Origin: Cupriavidus lacunae
GTDB taxonomy: Bacteria; Pseudomonadota; Gammaproteobacteria; Burkholderiales; Burkholderiaceae
Length of the DNA stretch: 64,000 nucleotides
NCBI RefSeq assembly: GCF_003353055.1
Contig: NZ_QKWJ01000033.1
Span: 1-64,000 of the forward strand
Reading direction: 5' to 3'
Positions 53,771 through 63,184 of the stretch are shown here, one piece after another. The notes beneath the pieces are model-generated. The model had not been told where the DNA came from and did no database searches. It worked only from the letters and a program-made list of their open reading frames with translations. The translations under genes and the position numbers were made by a program. Within the stretch, counting starts at the first letter, position 1; every line of letters starts with the position of its first letter.

Positions 53771-55336
53771 TCAAAAGTTCCCGAAGAACGTGCGCGCTGC
53801 AGCCATGCAGAACGGCGCCACCAGTCCACTATGGTAAGCCTCGATAACCGCAGAGGCACCGCCATCCGTGGCACCTCCGGCAACCGCCTGCGCGGCCAGC
53901 GCTGCCTTTGCATCGGCAAAGCCTTGCTTGACGGCGGCATAAGGATCATTAGCCCCGGTGATGGAGGCATCGACATCGAGCACCGTGGTCAGTTTTGCCG
54001 GTACTTTGGCGTTTTTCCAGTACGCCTGCTGGATGGTCGCGTTGAAAAAGAAGACAGTGGGGTCCGCATACCCGCCGCAGAGTTGGACCGGGGAGCTTGG
54101 CGTCCAGTTGCGCATGTCGTTTCGCTTGAATGCCTGACGCAGGGGAGTGGCCGGATTGGCCGCTGGTGCCATTGCAGCCGTTGTATTCGGGAACGCGCCG
54201 TCTGGATTCACCAGTTCATCTTGCAGCATGCTGAGGCGATACGCATTGCGCACGAGGTTGCCATTGCCGAACCCAAGGGCAAATACCGGCGTCAGCACCG
54301 CCGGCACGAGCGGCGGCGAGGTCGGCGGCGTCAGTGACGCAAACTGCGGAGCGGGAGGGGTAAGACTGAAGAGCGCGGTAGCGGGAAGTTTTCCCTTTCC
54401 GATCAGTACGTCAATCGACGTCAAGCTCGGCAGCAACTGTTCGATGCCAGGCACGTAGGCCGGCTCATAGAGATCGTCTGGACTCCCGTAGACATTGCCG
54501 TAGGCATGCTGGTAGCTCGTCGCCACCAGCGTCGTGAACACGGTCGAGCCGATATCCACTTCGCCCGCAACCAGTGCATCGCCCGTGGCGCCCAGGGCAT
54601 AGGGGCCAGACCCCATTGAGGCAGCCGTCACGTTGACGCCCGCCGCTTGTAGCGCGCGTTGCGTGGCCATGGCAACGTAGCCGCCCTGCGAATAGCCAGT
54701 CACAAAGAGCTTGCCATTCTCCCAAGTCAGCTTTCCTGAGTTCGTCCCCCCCATGGCAACCCGCCCTGCCGTGAGCGAGTCGATCATATCAGCCGACTGC
54801 TGCACAGCATTCAGGTACGGGTGATAAGTAAGACCGGAGCCGGAATATCCCGCGTAATTGCTTGCCACCACGATATAGCCCTGAGCCGCGTACATGGCTG
54901 CAACGGCGAGGCCCTCTGAGGCACCGTCGCCGTTGCTCTTGTCTGTTTGCGTCAGATCGGCAATGTTGAAATTGCGATACGTGGTGGTCCCGTGCGCATA
55001 CAGCATGGTCGGGCGTGGCCCGCTACAGGCTGGGCCGCCGCCAGGAATCATTAAGGCGGCGCTGGCGTTGGTGCTCTCGTTGGCGCCACCAATCGTGCCA
55101 TAACGGAAGTACACCACCTCCAGGTCGCAAGCCGGAGTTCCAGCGACCTGCATAAGTTGCCGGCCCGCATCGGTTGAAGTCAGCAGGTTCGCCAACGCGC
55201 CGGCGCTGATGCGTAGCGTAGGTTTCTGATCCAGTAACTGGCCACGGCCTACAGACATGGATTGCACGAAGGCGCCAGTAGTCAGCGCGCAACAGGCCAA
55301 AACTCCGATAAGCCCCTTTCGCCTGGTCAAACGCAT
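53771..55336 (-). CDS. exported alpha/beta hydrolase (esterase/lipase)
   Basis: A 521-residue secreted hydrolase. The signal peptide starts RLTRRKGLIGVLACCALTTG. The nucleophile elbow is VTGYSQGGYVAMATQRAL (GxSxG), preceded by oxyanion-type MLYAHGTTTYR. Late acidic and histidine residues are in DPTVFF and EAYHSGLVAPF. The family includes secreted triacylglycerol lipases and feruloyl-type esterases. ATG 55336 follows a GGGGG run; a Met eight codons upstream is also in frame. Confidence 0.85.
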   Translation of the reverse strand: MRLTRRKGLIGVLACCALTTGAFVQSMSVGRGQLLDQKPTLRISAGALANLLTSTDAGRQLMQVAGTPACDLEVVYFRYGTIGGANESTNASAALMIPGGGPACSGPRPTMLYAHGTTTYRNFNIADLTQTDKSNGDGASEGLAVAAMYAAQGYIVVASNYAGYSGSGLTYHPYLNAVQQSADMIDSLTAGRVAMGGTNSGKLTWENGKLFVTGYSQGGYVAMATQRALQAAGVNVTAASMGSGPYALGATGDALVAGEVDIGSTVFTTLVATSYQHAYGNVYGSPDDLYEPAYVPGIEQLLPSLTSIDVLIGKGKLPATALFSLTPPAPQFASLTPPTSPPLVPAVLTPVFALGFGNGNLVRNAYRLSMLQDELVNPDGAFPNTTAAMAPAANPATPLRQAFKRNDMRNWTPSSPVQLCGGYADPTVFFFNATIQQAYWKNAKVPAKLTTVLDVDASITGANDPYAAVKQGFADAKAALAAQAVAGGATDGGASAVIEAYHSGLVAPFCMAAARTFFGNF

Positions 55337-55601
55337 CGTACCCCCTTTTATCTCGATCAAATCGACTTGTTCTTAGTAGCAGGTCCGCGAACAGCAAGGA
55401 ATCGCTTTAAGGTGCAGTACTTGGGTTTTCCTTTTCCAGCTAGCCGGCAATGTTGGCTATCCCCGTGCTTGGGCCTTGCTTTTGTTTGGCTTTTAGTTAT
55501 AGGGGTCAGGGAGAGTTGATCACGCCCCACTTCGGTGGGGTGCCTCACCTCGTTGTCCCGCCCGCTTGTCCGCCGTCCAAAGCCGTGGTGTCTCTGGCAG
55601 G

Positions 55602-55870
55602 CTAAAACCGATACCCCAGCCCCAGCACCATCACATCGCTATCTCGGCTATTGGTCGTGACGGTGCGATGCCAGGAAAAAGCGCGTAGTCCAGGACGGAC
55701 TGATGCGATAGCTCGCCGACATGGTGAACAGGCCGAGGGTACGCGTGACACCGCCACCGTCGTCATGGTCCCGCACGAACCAGGTCTTTGACACGCGAAT
55801 TCGGTGCCACACCCATCGTCCCGCGCGGGATGCTCGCAATGTGTTCCGGCGCATTTTGACAGCGTCACAG
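55602..55870 (-). pseudogene. C-terminal remnant of an outer-membrane beta-barrel protein
   Basis: Two overlapping frames read FTMSASYRISPSWTTR and then WHRTVTTNSRDSDVMVLGLG, ending YRF, the aromatic C-terminus of an outer-membrane barrel. They are joined if one T is removed from the T-run near 55675-55680. The N-terminal part is missing. It resembles PagL-like or small OmpW-like barrels, but the fragment is too short to choose. Confidence 0.6.
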
Positions 55871-55880
55871 AGGCGCGCCA

Positions 55881-56927
55881 TCAATTGTGGCTGGCATTGG
55901 CCGCGCCAGACCGGTAACGCAGCAGATGGTCGGTGCCGGATTCGGACAGCCAGACTTCTCCCGGGCGGCCCATCATCTGGCGTACGTTCGCGTGCGGGCG
56001 CGGCAGCGTGAACACTTCGAATCGCTCGGCGCGCGGGTCGAAACGCACCAGCGCGTTGGCGCTCCATTCGCTAAGCCAGACGATGTCCCGGTCGTCGACA
56101 AATATCGCATAGGCATGCGGGTCGTGGCCAGGCAGCCGCCATTCGCGCCATTGATGCGTTGCCGGGTCGAACACGCCGACTTTCCCAGCACTCCACTCGC
56201 TGACCCAGATGCGCCCGTTCGAATCGGCCCATACGCGTCGCGCACCCTGATCTGGCGTCGGCGGCTCGATGACCCGCGCCGCGCCGCTGGCCGGATCGAT
56301 GCGGCCGAGATAGCTGCCGGCCAGCGATGCGAAGTACAGGCTGCCGTCAGGGCTCACGCAGATGCCGTAAGGACCGGGCCCGCGCGGGGCATCGAATACG
56401 CGCATGCTGGCGCGCGCTGGGTCGAGCTCGCCGTAGATGCCGCTTTGCCCGGTAAACCACAGGTGCCCTCGCTTGTCGAAGACCGCTGTATTCAGATTGG
56501 CGTTCGGCCGGTCCTTCGGTAGCGGGAAACGCGTCACGGCAAGTGTCTTAGGGTCGACGCGCACGATCGCGTTCTGGCCGCCGTCAGTGATCCACGCCGC
56601 CCCGTCGGGACCGACGATCACGCCGTGCGGCGCCGACCCGGCGCCGAGCTGCACCCTATCGGCCTTGCCGCTGCGCGGGTCCAATCGCCCGGCCGCGCCT
56701 TGTGCCTGCGCGGTGTACCACACGGTGCCGTCGGGCGCCGGTGCGACGTCGTGCGGCGCGCTGCCTGCGGGAACTGCGAACGTCTCGAACAACGGAGACT
56801 GCGCCTGGGCCGAAGCCACAGCAAGCAAGACGGTCACGAGGGCCGCCGCTGCCCATGACGGGGTCCGCACGGATTCAAGCATCCTGCTCGCCGCTGCCAC
56901 CATCCTTTCCTTCTCGACTTCCAGCAT
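55881..56927 (-). CDS. exported Vgb/streptogramin-lyase-like beta-propeller
   Basis: A 348-residue seven-blade propeller of the virginiamycin-B-lyase family. Each blade repeats a W-x-x-exposed motif: PDGTVWYTAQ, PDGAAWITDG, RGHLWFTGQ, SNGRIWVSEW, RDIVWLSEW, PGEVWLSES. A signal-like segment (ALVTVLLAVASAQAQ) is present. ATG 56927 has GGAGG six bases upstream; a Met eight codons later is also well placed. Most relatives lack proven lyase activity, and a propeller for binding is as likely as antibiotic cleavage. Confidence 0.82.
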   Translation of the reverse strand: MLEVEKERMVAAASRMLESVRTPSWAAAALVTVLLAVASAQAQSPLFETFAVPAGSAPHDVAPAPDGTVWYTAQAQGAAGRLDPRSGKADRVQLGAGSAPHGVIVGPDGAAWITDGGQNAIVRVDPKTLAVTRFPLPKDRPNANLNTAVFDKRGHLWFTGQSGIYGELDPARASMRVFDAPRGPGPYGICVSPDGSLYFASLAGSYLGRIDPASGAARVIEPPTPDQGARRVWADSNGRIWVSEWSAGKVGVFDPATHQWREWRLPGHDPHAYAIFVDDRDIVWLSEWSANALVRFDPRAERFEVFTLPRPHANVRQMMGRPGEVWLSESGTDHLLRYRSGAANASHN

Positions 56928-57140
56928 GTCCGCCTCCATGACCGGGGATGCGTCGCAAGGTGCGCCGACGGCTTTATTGTTGCACTGATCCCGGCCAGTG
57001 GGCAGGACTCGGCCAAAAGCAGCCAGTCGCCAAGGGCAGCTCTCGGGTAGGCTGTTTCCTCGGTAAAATCATCCACCCGGCAGATCTGGACGCCAATTCC
57101 GCCCGAATACGCGACACCGTTACAAGAGGGACCGAAGGAC

Positions 57141-57575
57141 ATGACAGTCAAGCGAATGGACAACGTCCTGATAGTTGTTGACGATCTCGAAGCGGTGAAG
57201 GCTTTCTTTGTCGAGTTGGGCCTCGAGCTTGAGGGCCAAACCACGGTTGAAGGGCCTTCTGTCGGGAGCCTCATAGGGCTTGGAGACGTCCGAGCCACCC
57301 TCGCGATGCTGCGGACTCCCGATGGGCAGGGAGTTGAACTGGACAAATTCCACACGCCAAATGCAGTCAGGTTTGGGCCCGTGGACGCGCCAGTGAACGC
57401 TTTGGGTCTTCGTCGCATCATGTTTGCCGTCGATGACATCGATGCTGTCGTTGCGCGAATGCAGGCCCATGGCGCAGAACTCATTGGCCAGATGCAGTAC
57501 GAGAAATCGTACCGGCTCGCCTATATTCGTGGGCCTGAGGGCATCATCGTCGGGCTTGCCGAGCAACTCGGGTAA
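57141..57575 (+). CDS. VOC-family protein
   Basis: A 144-residue VOC protein: VKRMDNVLIVVDDLEAVKAF, RRIMFAVDDIDAVVARMQAH and IRGPEGIIVGLAEQLG. The two-module pattern is clear. A GAAGGAC site precedes the ATG. It belongs to the group often annotated as glyoxalase/bleomycin resistance; substrate unknown. Confidence 0.87.
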   Translation: MTVKRMDNVLIVVDDLEAVKAFFVELGLELEGQTTVEGPSVGSLIGLGDVRATLAMLRTPDGQGVELDKFHTPNAVRFGPVDAPVNALGLRRIMFAVDDIDAVVARMQAHGAELIGQMQYEKSYRLAYIRGPEGIIVGLAEQLG

Positions 57576-57682
57576 GGGGGCGTCTCGCTCACGCTGTCAG
57601 ACAGCCCAACGCCTTGGGTTGGACTACGCTGAAAGCGCATCAGAGCGCTTCGTATCAGCGATTTGCAACTCAGGGAGCCAAT

Positions 57683-58888
57683 ATGATTGATGCGCGTACC
57701 GGTAGACCTCTTACGACTGACCGTCCAGAAGCCGTAGAACGGTATCAGCTCGCTGTTGATCGCATCCTCGGTTCTGAAGCGGGCGCCGCGGAAGCCCTCG
57801 ATCAGGCTTTGGCGCTGGACGGCAATCTCGCCCTGGCCCTGGCTGCGCGCCATATGCTTGCTAAAGACTCGAAGGCTGCGGACGCCGATCTCTTCAAAGA
57901 GCGTGCATTACTGGCAGCACGAGCTGCACTGCCCTGGGAGCGTGCGCATATCTCCGCGCTCTTTGGCCTGCTTGAAGACCCTTACACCAACCTTGCAGCG
58001 ACTGAGGCCTACATCGCTGCCAATCCCAGTGACCTGCTAGTCATCTCGCAACTTTGTGGTTATCTGATCTTCTATGGCGGTGCGCGCAAGCTTGAGCGCG
58101 TTCTCAATATCATGGAATCGGTCGATCCCAGTTTGCGTGACGATTGGGCCTGCCTCGCACGCCTGGGGTTCGCAGCCAGTGAGGCCGGTGATCAGAACCG
58201 TGGTCGTGCACTTGTCGAGCGAGCACTGCGGCAGCGCCCACAGGCTCCCTACGTTATCCATAGCTATGCGCATGTGCTACACGACCAGGGTGAGCCTGGA
58301 GAGTCATTGAAATTGCTGGGTAACTGGCTAAATGAACACCGCCCGTCAGCGGAGGGCGGCGCAATGTATGGCCATGTGCAGTGGCACCTGGCCCTGGCAG
58401 AGTGGCAGTTGGGGTTAACCGAGCTGGCATGGCAGCGCTATGAGCGTTACTGTGCACCAGAGACCACTCGCTGTGGTCCGGTGTTGACTCTGGCCGATTG
58501 CGGCGGTTTCTTGTTGCGTGAATACCTGCGCACAGGAGCTACGCGGCCGATTTCAGCCACGGTTTCCGCCCTGTCCGAGCGCTTCAACTCCATGCTGTCG
58601 CATCCGTTTATAGCGCTGCATCTTGCTGGAATTCAGGCATCGGCGGGCGATATTGCTGCGCTTGAGCAAAGCAAGGCGGCTATCACGGCCAAGGAACCCA
58701 GCGACCAGACGCGCCTCTCGCTCAGGCTGGTTGATGCCGTCAGTCAGTTTGCCAGAGGGCAGTACGCTGAGGCAGCCGATACATTGAGCCTGATATCCGC
58801 AGATCAACGCGTCGGCGTCGGTGGAAGCCGTGTTGAGCGCATACTAATCGATCTGCTTGAAACAAGAGCAGTTGAGCTCGCTGCCTAG
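57683..58888 (+). CDS. TPR-containing protein
   Basis: A 401-residue helical protein with tetratricopeptide-like repeats over most of its length (AEALDQALALDGNLALALAA; ALRQRPQAPYVIHSYAHVLH). It matches a family of cytosolic TPR proteins without assigned function. No signal peptide or enzymatic domain is seen. AGGGAG precedes the ATG at 57683. The start follows the VOC gene by 107 bases. Confidence 0.8.
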   Translation: MIDARTGRPLTTDRPEAVERYQLAVDRILGSEAGAAEALDQALALDGNLALALAARHMLAKDSKAADADLFKERALLAARAALPWERAHISALFGLLEDPYTNLAATEAYIAANPSDLLVISQLCGYLIFYGGARKLERVLNIMESVDPSLRDDWACLARLGFAASEAGDQNRGRALVERALRQRPQAPYVIHSYAHVLHDQGEPGESLKLLGNWLNEHRPSAEGGAMYGHVQWHLALAEWQLGLTELAWQRYERYCAPETTRCGPVLTLADCGGFLLREYLRTGATRPISATVSALSERFNSMLSHPFIALHLAGIQASAGDIAALEQSKAAITAKEPSDQTRLSLRLVDAVSQFARGQYAEAADTLSLISADQRVGVGGSRVERILIDLLETRAVELAA

Positions 58889-59149
58889 TTCGCATATTCC
58901 TCGGCTAGCAGGGGCGGTTTGCCGAATTGCGTAGCCTCCGGCCAGGGACGATTGACGTTTCGCAGCGAACGTTCGTCCCAAACCGGCCATGACGCGACGC
59001 TCCTTCCGTCAGCCGCACGTACAGATGTTCGCTTCTCATTGAGAATCGGTCAGCCAGACTGCGAGCCAGGACTTCTGGCCGCCTGCTACCAAGGGCCGCC
59101 TCGCTAAGGTATGCTTTTGCCTTCGAATCGATCTTCTCCAGAGGGGCAA

Positions 59150-59917
59150 ATGCGGCGCGTCGTATTCAATCAGAAGGGCGGGGTCGGCAAATCGACGATC
59201 GTATGCAATCTCGCGGCGATCAGCGCCAGCGAAGGCTTGCGCACCCTGGTCGTTGACCTGGATGCGCAAGGCAACTCGACCCAGTATCTATTGGGCGCGC
59301 AGGCCGCAGAGCCAGGTCCGACCGCGGCGAACTTCTTCGAGACGTCCCTGACCTACAATTTCAGGCCGGTGGACGTTACGTCCTTTGTCCGCCCGACGCC
59401 GTTTGAGAACCTGGATGTGATGCCGGCGCATCCTGACCTGGACGCTCTACATGGCAAGCTCGAATCCCGCTACAAGATCTACAAGCTGCGCGACGCCCTG
59501 CTTGAACTGGATGCTGTTTATGACGCCATCTACATTGACACGCCACCAGCCCTGAATTTTTATACCCGGTCCGCACTGATCGCCGTGGAGCGCTGCCTGA
59601 TCCCGTTCGATTGCGATGACTTTTCGCGCCGAGCCCTTTACACGCTGCTCGATAATGTGAAGGAAATCCAGCAGGACCACAACGACGGGCTGCAGGTCGA
59701 GGGCATTGTGATCAACCAGTTCCAGCCGCGCGCCAGCTTGCCGACGAAACTGGTCGAAGAACTGGTGAGCGAGGGCCTGCCGGTACTTGAATCGCGGCTC
59801 TCTTCGTCGGTGAAGATCCGGGAATCGCACCAGCACGCTACCCCCATGATCCACCTGGATCCGCGCCACAAGCTGGCGCAGGAATATCTGGCGTTGCACC
59901 GCGAGCTGGCTGGTTAA
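59150..59917 (+). CDS. orphan ParA-family ATPase
   Basis: A 255-residue ParA/Soj-type ATPase. The deviant Walker A is QKGGVGKSTIVCN, and the Walker B region reads LVVDLDAQGNSTQYL, with YDAIYIDTPPALNF. GQM before MRRVVFNQ lies upstream of the chosen ATG 59150, which has AGAGGGGC as ribosome site. No ParB gene or obvious parS is adjacent, so this is an orphan, perhaps placing a protein cargo rather than DNA; that is inference. A hairpin follows at 59961. Confidence 0.87.
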   Translation: MRRVVFNQKGGVGKSTIVCNLAAISASEGLRTLVVDLDAQGNSTQYLLGAQAAEPGPTAANFFETSLTYNFRPVDVTSFVRPTPFENLDVMPAHPDLDALHGKLESRYKIYKLRDALLELDAVYDAIYIDTPPALNFYTRSALIAVERCLIPFDCDDFSRRALYTLLDNVKEIQQDHNDGLQVEGIVINQFQPRASLPTKLVEELVSEGLPVLESRLSSSVKIRESHQHATPMIHLDPRHKLAQEYLALHRELAG

Positions 59918-59960
59918 AGAATCGCCACGGCAGGCACGGCCACCCTCCGGGCATACCTGC

Positions 59961-59985
59961 AAGCGGTCTGATGCGATGACCGCTT
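59961..59985. terminator. hairpin after parA-like gene
   Basis: AAGCGGTC and GACCGCTT form a perfect 8-bp stem around a 9-base loop, 44 bases after the stop. No T-tract follows, so it is only a possible terminator. Confidence 0.4.
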
Positions 59986-60078
59986 ATCGGCAAGTCTGAT
60001 TCGAGCCAGCAGCCTGGGATGGCTTGGTGCGTGTCGGCCGTACGCGAAGGACATGATAAGGCGGGTGGCGAACGTTGA

Positions 60079-61005
60079 TCACCTGTGCTCGCTACGCTTC
60101 AGGCCGTCCACGTCGGTCATGCCTGTCGGGCCCGCCTCGGCTGGATCAAGCTGTCCGCTGCGCAGGTAGGCCGTGATCGGGGCCCAGAAGCGGGCTGCCT
60201 GGTCGCCTTCGATGGCGGCGTTGTGCACCAGGTCGTTGTAGGCGACCAGCCGATGCGGCCCTGCAGCGGCGCCGGCAAGCCGCTCTGAGTTGGCGAAGGG
60301 GATAAGTTCGTCGGAACGGCTGTGCGCCAGCAGCAACGGCAGCGTGAGCTTGCTCACCTGCGCTTCGTTGTCCCAGGGTTCGGGCAGCAGCGGTGCAAGC
60401 CAGGCTGGCACGATACCAGTGGCAACCGCGGCGGCGCGCGCCGTGGCGAATCCCGCGCCGATCACGACGCCGGACGGTGCCGGGGACAGGGAGCCGACGA
60501 TATCGAGCAGCACGCCCGAACCGAGGGAGTAACCGAGGACGTAGCGCCGCGCCGCCAGCGGCGTCTCCGCGACAAAGCGGCGGTAGGCTTCCAGGCCATC
60601 CTGGCGCAGGTTATTCACGCTGGGCCGGCCGCTGCTGGCGCCATAGCCGCTGTAGTCGAATACGAAGGAGGATACGCCCTCGCGGTAGAGCAGAGCCTGC
60701 ACCATGGCCCAGTCCGAGAGGTTTTCGTCATCTCCGTGGCAAATCATCAAAGCCGGCGCAGCCGGGTCAGCCGCCTGCACGTAAGAAGCACGCAGCTTGC
60801 GTTGCGAACTGACGAAGACGATCTGCCGTGACGGTGTCCCGAAGCTCTCGGGCGTGAAGGCACCGGCGGGCTTGGGCACGAACGCCTCGCGCTCTATCGC
60901 GGCGAACAATGCGAGCCGGCCGAGTCCGGCCAGCAAGGCCAGGCAGGCCACCCTTGCCAGCCAGCGGGTGAGGGAATGATTGCGCTTGCGATCCATGCCT
61001 GCCAT
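60079..61005 (-). CDS. alpha/beta hydrolase with N-terminal membrane anchor
   Basis: A 308-residue alpha/beta hydrolase. One N-terminal span (WLARVACLALLAGLGRLALF) anchors it. The nucleophile elbow is LGYSLGSGVLLDIV, the acid is in SRSDELIPF and the histidine in NDLVHNAAI. It resembles the FrsA/ABHD13-like group of serine hydrolases. Substrate unknown. Confidence 0.87.
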   Translation of the reverse strand: MAGMDRKRNHSLTRWLARVACLALLAGLGRLALFAAIEREAFVPKPAGAFTPESFGTPSRQIVFVSSQRKLRASYVQAADPAAPALMICHGDDENLSDWAMVQALLYREGVSSFVFDYSGYGASSGRPSVNNLRQDGLEAYRRFVAETPLAARRYVLGYSLGSGVLLDIVGSLSPAPSGVVIGAGFATARAAAVATGIVPAWLAPLLPEPWDNEAQVSKLTLPLLLAHSRSDELIPFANSERLAGAAAGPHRLVAYNDLVHNAAIEGDQAARFWAPITAYLRSGQLDPAEAGPTGMTDVDGLKRSEHR

Positions 61006-61280
61006 GGCAGTTCAAGGTGTTCCGGCGAGCGATTGCCGCGCGTCAGCGGGTCAGCAGACGGCGGCTGGCCTCGCCGCGACGCCCGCCCTATAGTGAACCG
61101 AGATGGTTGCGATTGTAATGAGATGAACGTTAGGGCGCCAGCCATTGGAGGACGGCGGCATGTGGAGCGGTTCAAATGCAGTGGAGGTTGCGGTCCCGGC
61201 CGGCGATGTGGACCTGCAGGGCATACTCACGCTAGAAGGGTTAGGATTCTCGCGCAGGCCCACGCACTTCAGGAGAACGC

Positions 61281-61661
61281 ATGTTTGACCACGTCAAATT
61301 CGGAGTCAGCGACTATGCAGCGAGCAAAGCATTCTTCCTCAAGGCACTCGAACCACTCGGCGTAGCGGTTGCCTCGGAGGGGCCGCCGACGTACGGTGTC
61401 GAGCTTAGCCCGAAGGGTAAGGCTTCATTGTGCCTGTACCAAACCGAGGAAAAGCCGGCGCATCTTCACTTGGCGTTCACGGCCGAGAATCGCCAGCAGG
61501 TCGAAGCCTTCTATCGCGCGGCGCTGGAGGCGGGTGGCAAGGACAATGGTGCGCCTGGTCTGCGCCCGCACTACCACGCGAACTACTATGCAGCGTTCGT
61601 CATTGGCCCGGACGGGCACAACATCGAAGTCGTTTGCCACGAACCCGAGGCCCTGACGTAA
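61281..61661 (+). CDS. VOC-family protein
   Basis: A 126-residue single-module VOC protein: MFDHVKFGVSDYAASKAFFL at the start and HYHANYYAAFVIGPDGHNIE near the end. His4 and the final glutamate fit metal ligands. It is the same subfamily as the protein at 238-615. ATTTCAGGAGAA-like spacing (CAGGAGAACGC) precedes the ATG. A perfect hairpin starts at its last base. Confidence 0.87.
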   Translation: MFDHVKFGVSDYAASKAFFLKALEPLGVAVASEGPPTYGVELSPKGKASLCLYQTEEKPAHLHLAFTAENRQQVEAFYRAALEAGGKDNGAPGLRPHYHANYYAAFVIGPDGHNIEVVCHEPEALT

Positions 61662-61689
61662 TGTATCCCGCAGAACCTGCGGGATACAT
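61661..61689. terminator. perfect 13-bp hairpin
   Basis: ATGTATCCCGCAG and CTGCGGGATACAT pair perfectly around an AAC loop, starting on the last base of the VOC stop codon. There is no T-tract on either side. It could serve genes on both strands, the VOC gene from the left and the sdaA remnant from the right. Confidence 0.6.
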
Positions 61690-61721
61690 TGGAATGCGCT
61701 CGTCTATCATATTGCAAGCGG

Positions 61722-61925
61722 TCAGCATTCAATGATGTTGACTGCCAAACCGCCGCGAGCCGTCTCCTTGTACTTGGTCTTCATGTCGGCCCCGGTTTCG
61801 CACATCGTCTTGATGACCTTGTCCAGGCTGACATGGTGTTTTCCGTCCCCATTCAGCGCCATGCGCGCAGCGTTGATAGCCTTGACGGATGCCAGGGCGT
61901 TTCGCTCAATGCAGGGTATCTGTAG
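61722..61925 (-). pseudogene. C-terminal remnant of L-serine dehydratase SdaA
   Basis: 68 in-frame codons match the end of iron-sulfur L-serine ammonia-lyase: [20 protein letters not shown], then [16 protein letters not shown] and [17 protein letters not shown] before TGA. The cysteines of IPCIER and of the terminal IEC are cluster-ligand positions in the full enzyme. The first several hundred codons are absent and unrelated sequence follows. It is a decay product. Confidence 0.85.
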
Positions 61926-62116
61926 AAGCGCAACGGCCTTTCAAGGCGGCGGGCGCGAAGCTTGATCGATCTTCGATGCACAGCAGGTCGGCAACTAAGA
62001 CGCAATACGCGAGCCGGTAGACTGGCCCGTCGCCCGCACTGTTGAGCTTTCCGAGTTGTTTCCGGGCGACCGGATCCTATCCCGTTGCTGCGGCGCCCGG
62101 CAGCGCGCGTCGCGCC

Positions 62117-63184
62117 TCAGACAGCTTCATCGAGCAACGGATAGTCGTTGTAGCCAATTTCGTCGTCCGTGTAGATCGTTTCAGGATTGATCGTATTGAG
62201 CGGCGCGCCGCGTCGAAAGCGCTCGACCAGATCAGGGTTGGCGATGAACGGACGCCCGAACGCCGCCGCGTCCGCCTCGCCGCGTTCGATGGCCAGCTCA
62301 GCGCTCTCCATCGTCAGCCCTTCGTTGAGGATGTAGGCCCCTTTGAAGATACGCCGCACGTCACGACCGATTCGCTCGTCGCCGCGATCCAGCGCCTCGC
62401 GCGCAAAGATAAAGGCGATGTTGCGCGCGTTGAGTTGCCCGGCGACGTACGTGAACAGCGCACGCGGATTCGAATCACGCATCGAGTATGAACTCGACAT
62501 CAGGTTCAGATGCACGCCGATACGGCCCGCGGGCCAAACCGTGAGCAACGCGTCGATTGCCTCCAGCAGGAAGCGTGCGCGATTCTCAATCGAACCGCCA
62601 TAGCGGTCGGTCCGCAGGTTAGATCCGTCGTGCAGAAACTGATCAAAAAGGTAGCCATTTGCCGCGTGAAGCTCGACGCCATCAAAACCAGCGCGTTTTG
62701 CATTGGCGGCGCCGACCCGAAAATCCTCGACGATCCCGGGAATTTCTTCGGTCTCCAGCGCACGCGGTACGGTGTACGCGCGCTGAGGCCGCACGCGCGT
62801 GACATGGCCCTCCGGCGCAATCGCGCTCGGCGCGACCGGAGGTTGGCCGTCATGGTAGACGGGGTCGGAAACTCGCCCGACGTGCCACAACTGGGAGACG
62901 ATCAGCCCGCCCGCATCGTGTACTGCGGATGTCACCTCTCTCCAGCCGGCGATCTGCCCCTCGCTCCAGAGACCGGGCGTGTTGGGATAGCCAACGCCCT
63001 GAGGCGTGACCGAAGTGGCTTCGGTAATGACGAGTCCCGCACTTGCACGCAGCGCGTAGTGCCGCGCGTTGAGGGCACCCGGACTGCGTTCAGCGAACGC
63101 GCGCATGCGCGTGAGCGGTGCCATGACAATGCGGTTGGACAGCTTTAGCGCGCCAATCTGGATAGGATCGAAGAGTGTGGACAT
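62117..63184 (-). CDS. Old Yellow Enzyme family alkene reductase
   Basis: A 355-residue FMN enzyme of the NemA/OYE group. STLFDPIQIGALKLSNRIVM is the start, with the APLTRMR loop. The substrate-binding pair His/Asn is in ELHAANGYLFDQFL, and NLRTDRYGGSIENRARFLLE completes the signature. It reduces activated C=C bonds or nitro groups with NAD(P)H. The ATG at 63184 follows ten codons of no family character. A divergent Rrf2 gene and paired TGTAA-N9-TTACA motifs suggest induction by electrophiles. Confidence 0.92.
   Translation of the reverse strand: MSTLFDPIQIGALKLSNRIVMAPLTRMRAFAERSPGALNARHYALRASAGLVITEATSVTPQGVGYPNTPGLWSEGQIAGWREVTSAVHDAGGLIVSQLWHVGRVSDPVYHDGQPPVAPSAIAPEGHVTRVRPQRAYTVPRALETEEIPGIVEDFRVGAANAKRAGFDGVELHAANGYLFDQFLHDGSNLRTDRYGGSIENRARFLLEAIDALLTVWPAGRIGVHLNLMSSSYSMRDSNPRALFTYVAGQLNARNIAFIFAREALDRGDERIGRDVRRIFKGAYILNEGLTMESAELAIERGEADAAAFGRPFIANPDLVERFRRGAPLNTINPETIYTDDEIGYNDYPLLDEAV

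Noticed and set aside
55525-55540. CCCCAC-TTCG-GTGGGG hairpin upstream of the esterase gene
   Set aside because: It is a stable stem but has no T-tract and lies 5' of the only nearby intact gene, so no clear role can be given.
58945-58979. Imperfect palindrome GGGACGA...TCGTCCC as a parS site for the ParA gene
   Set aside because: It does not resemble the known parS consensus, there is no ParB, and only one copy was noticed.
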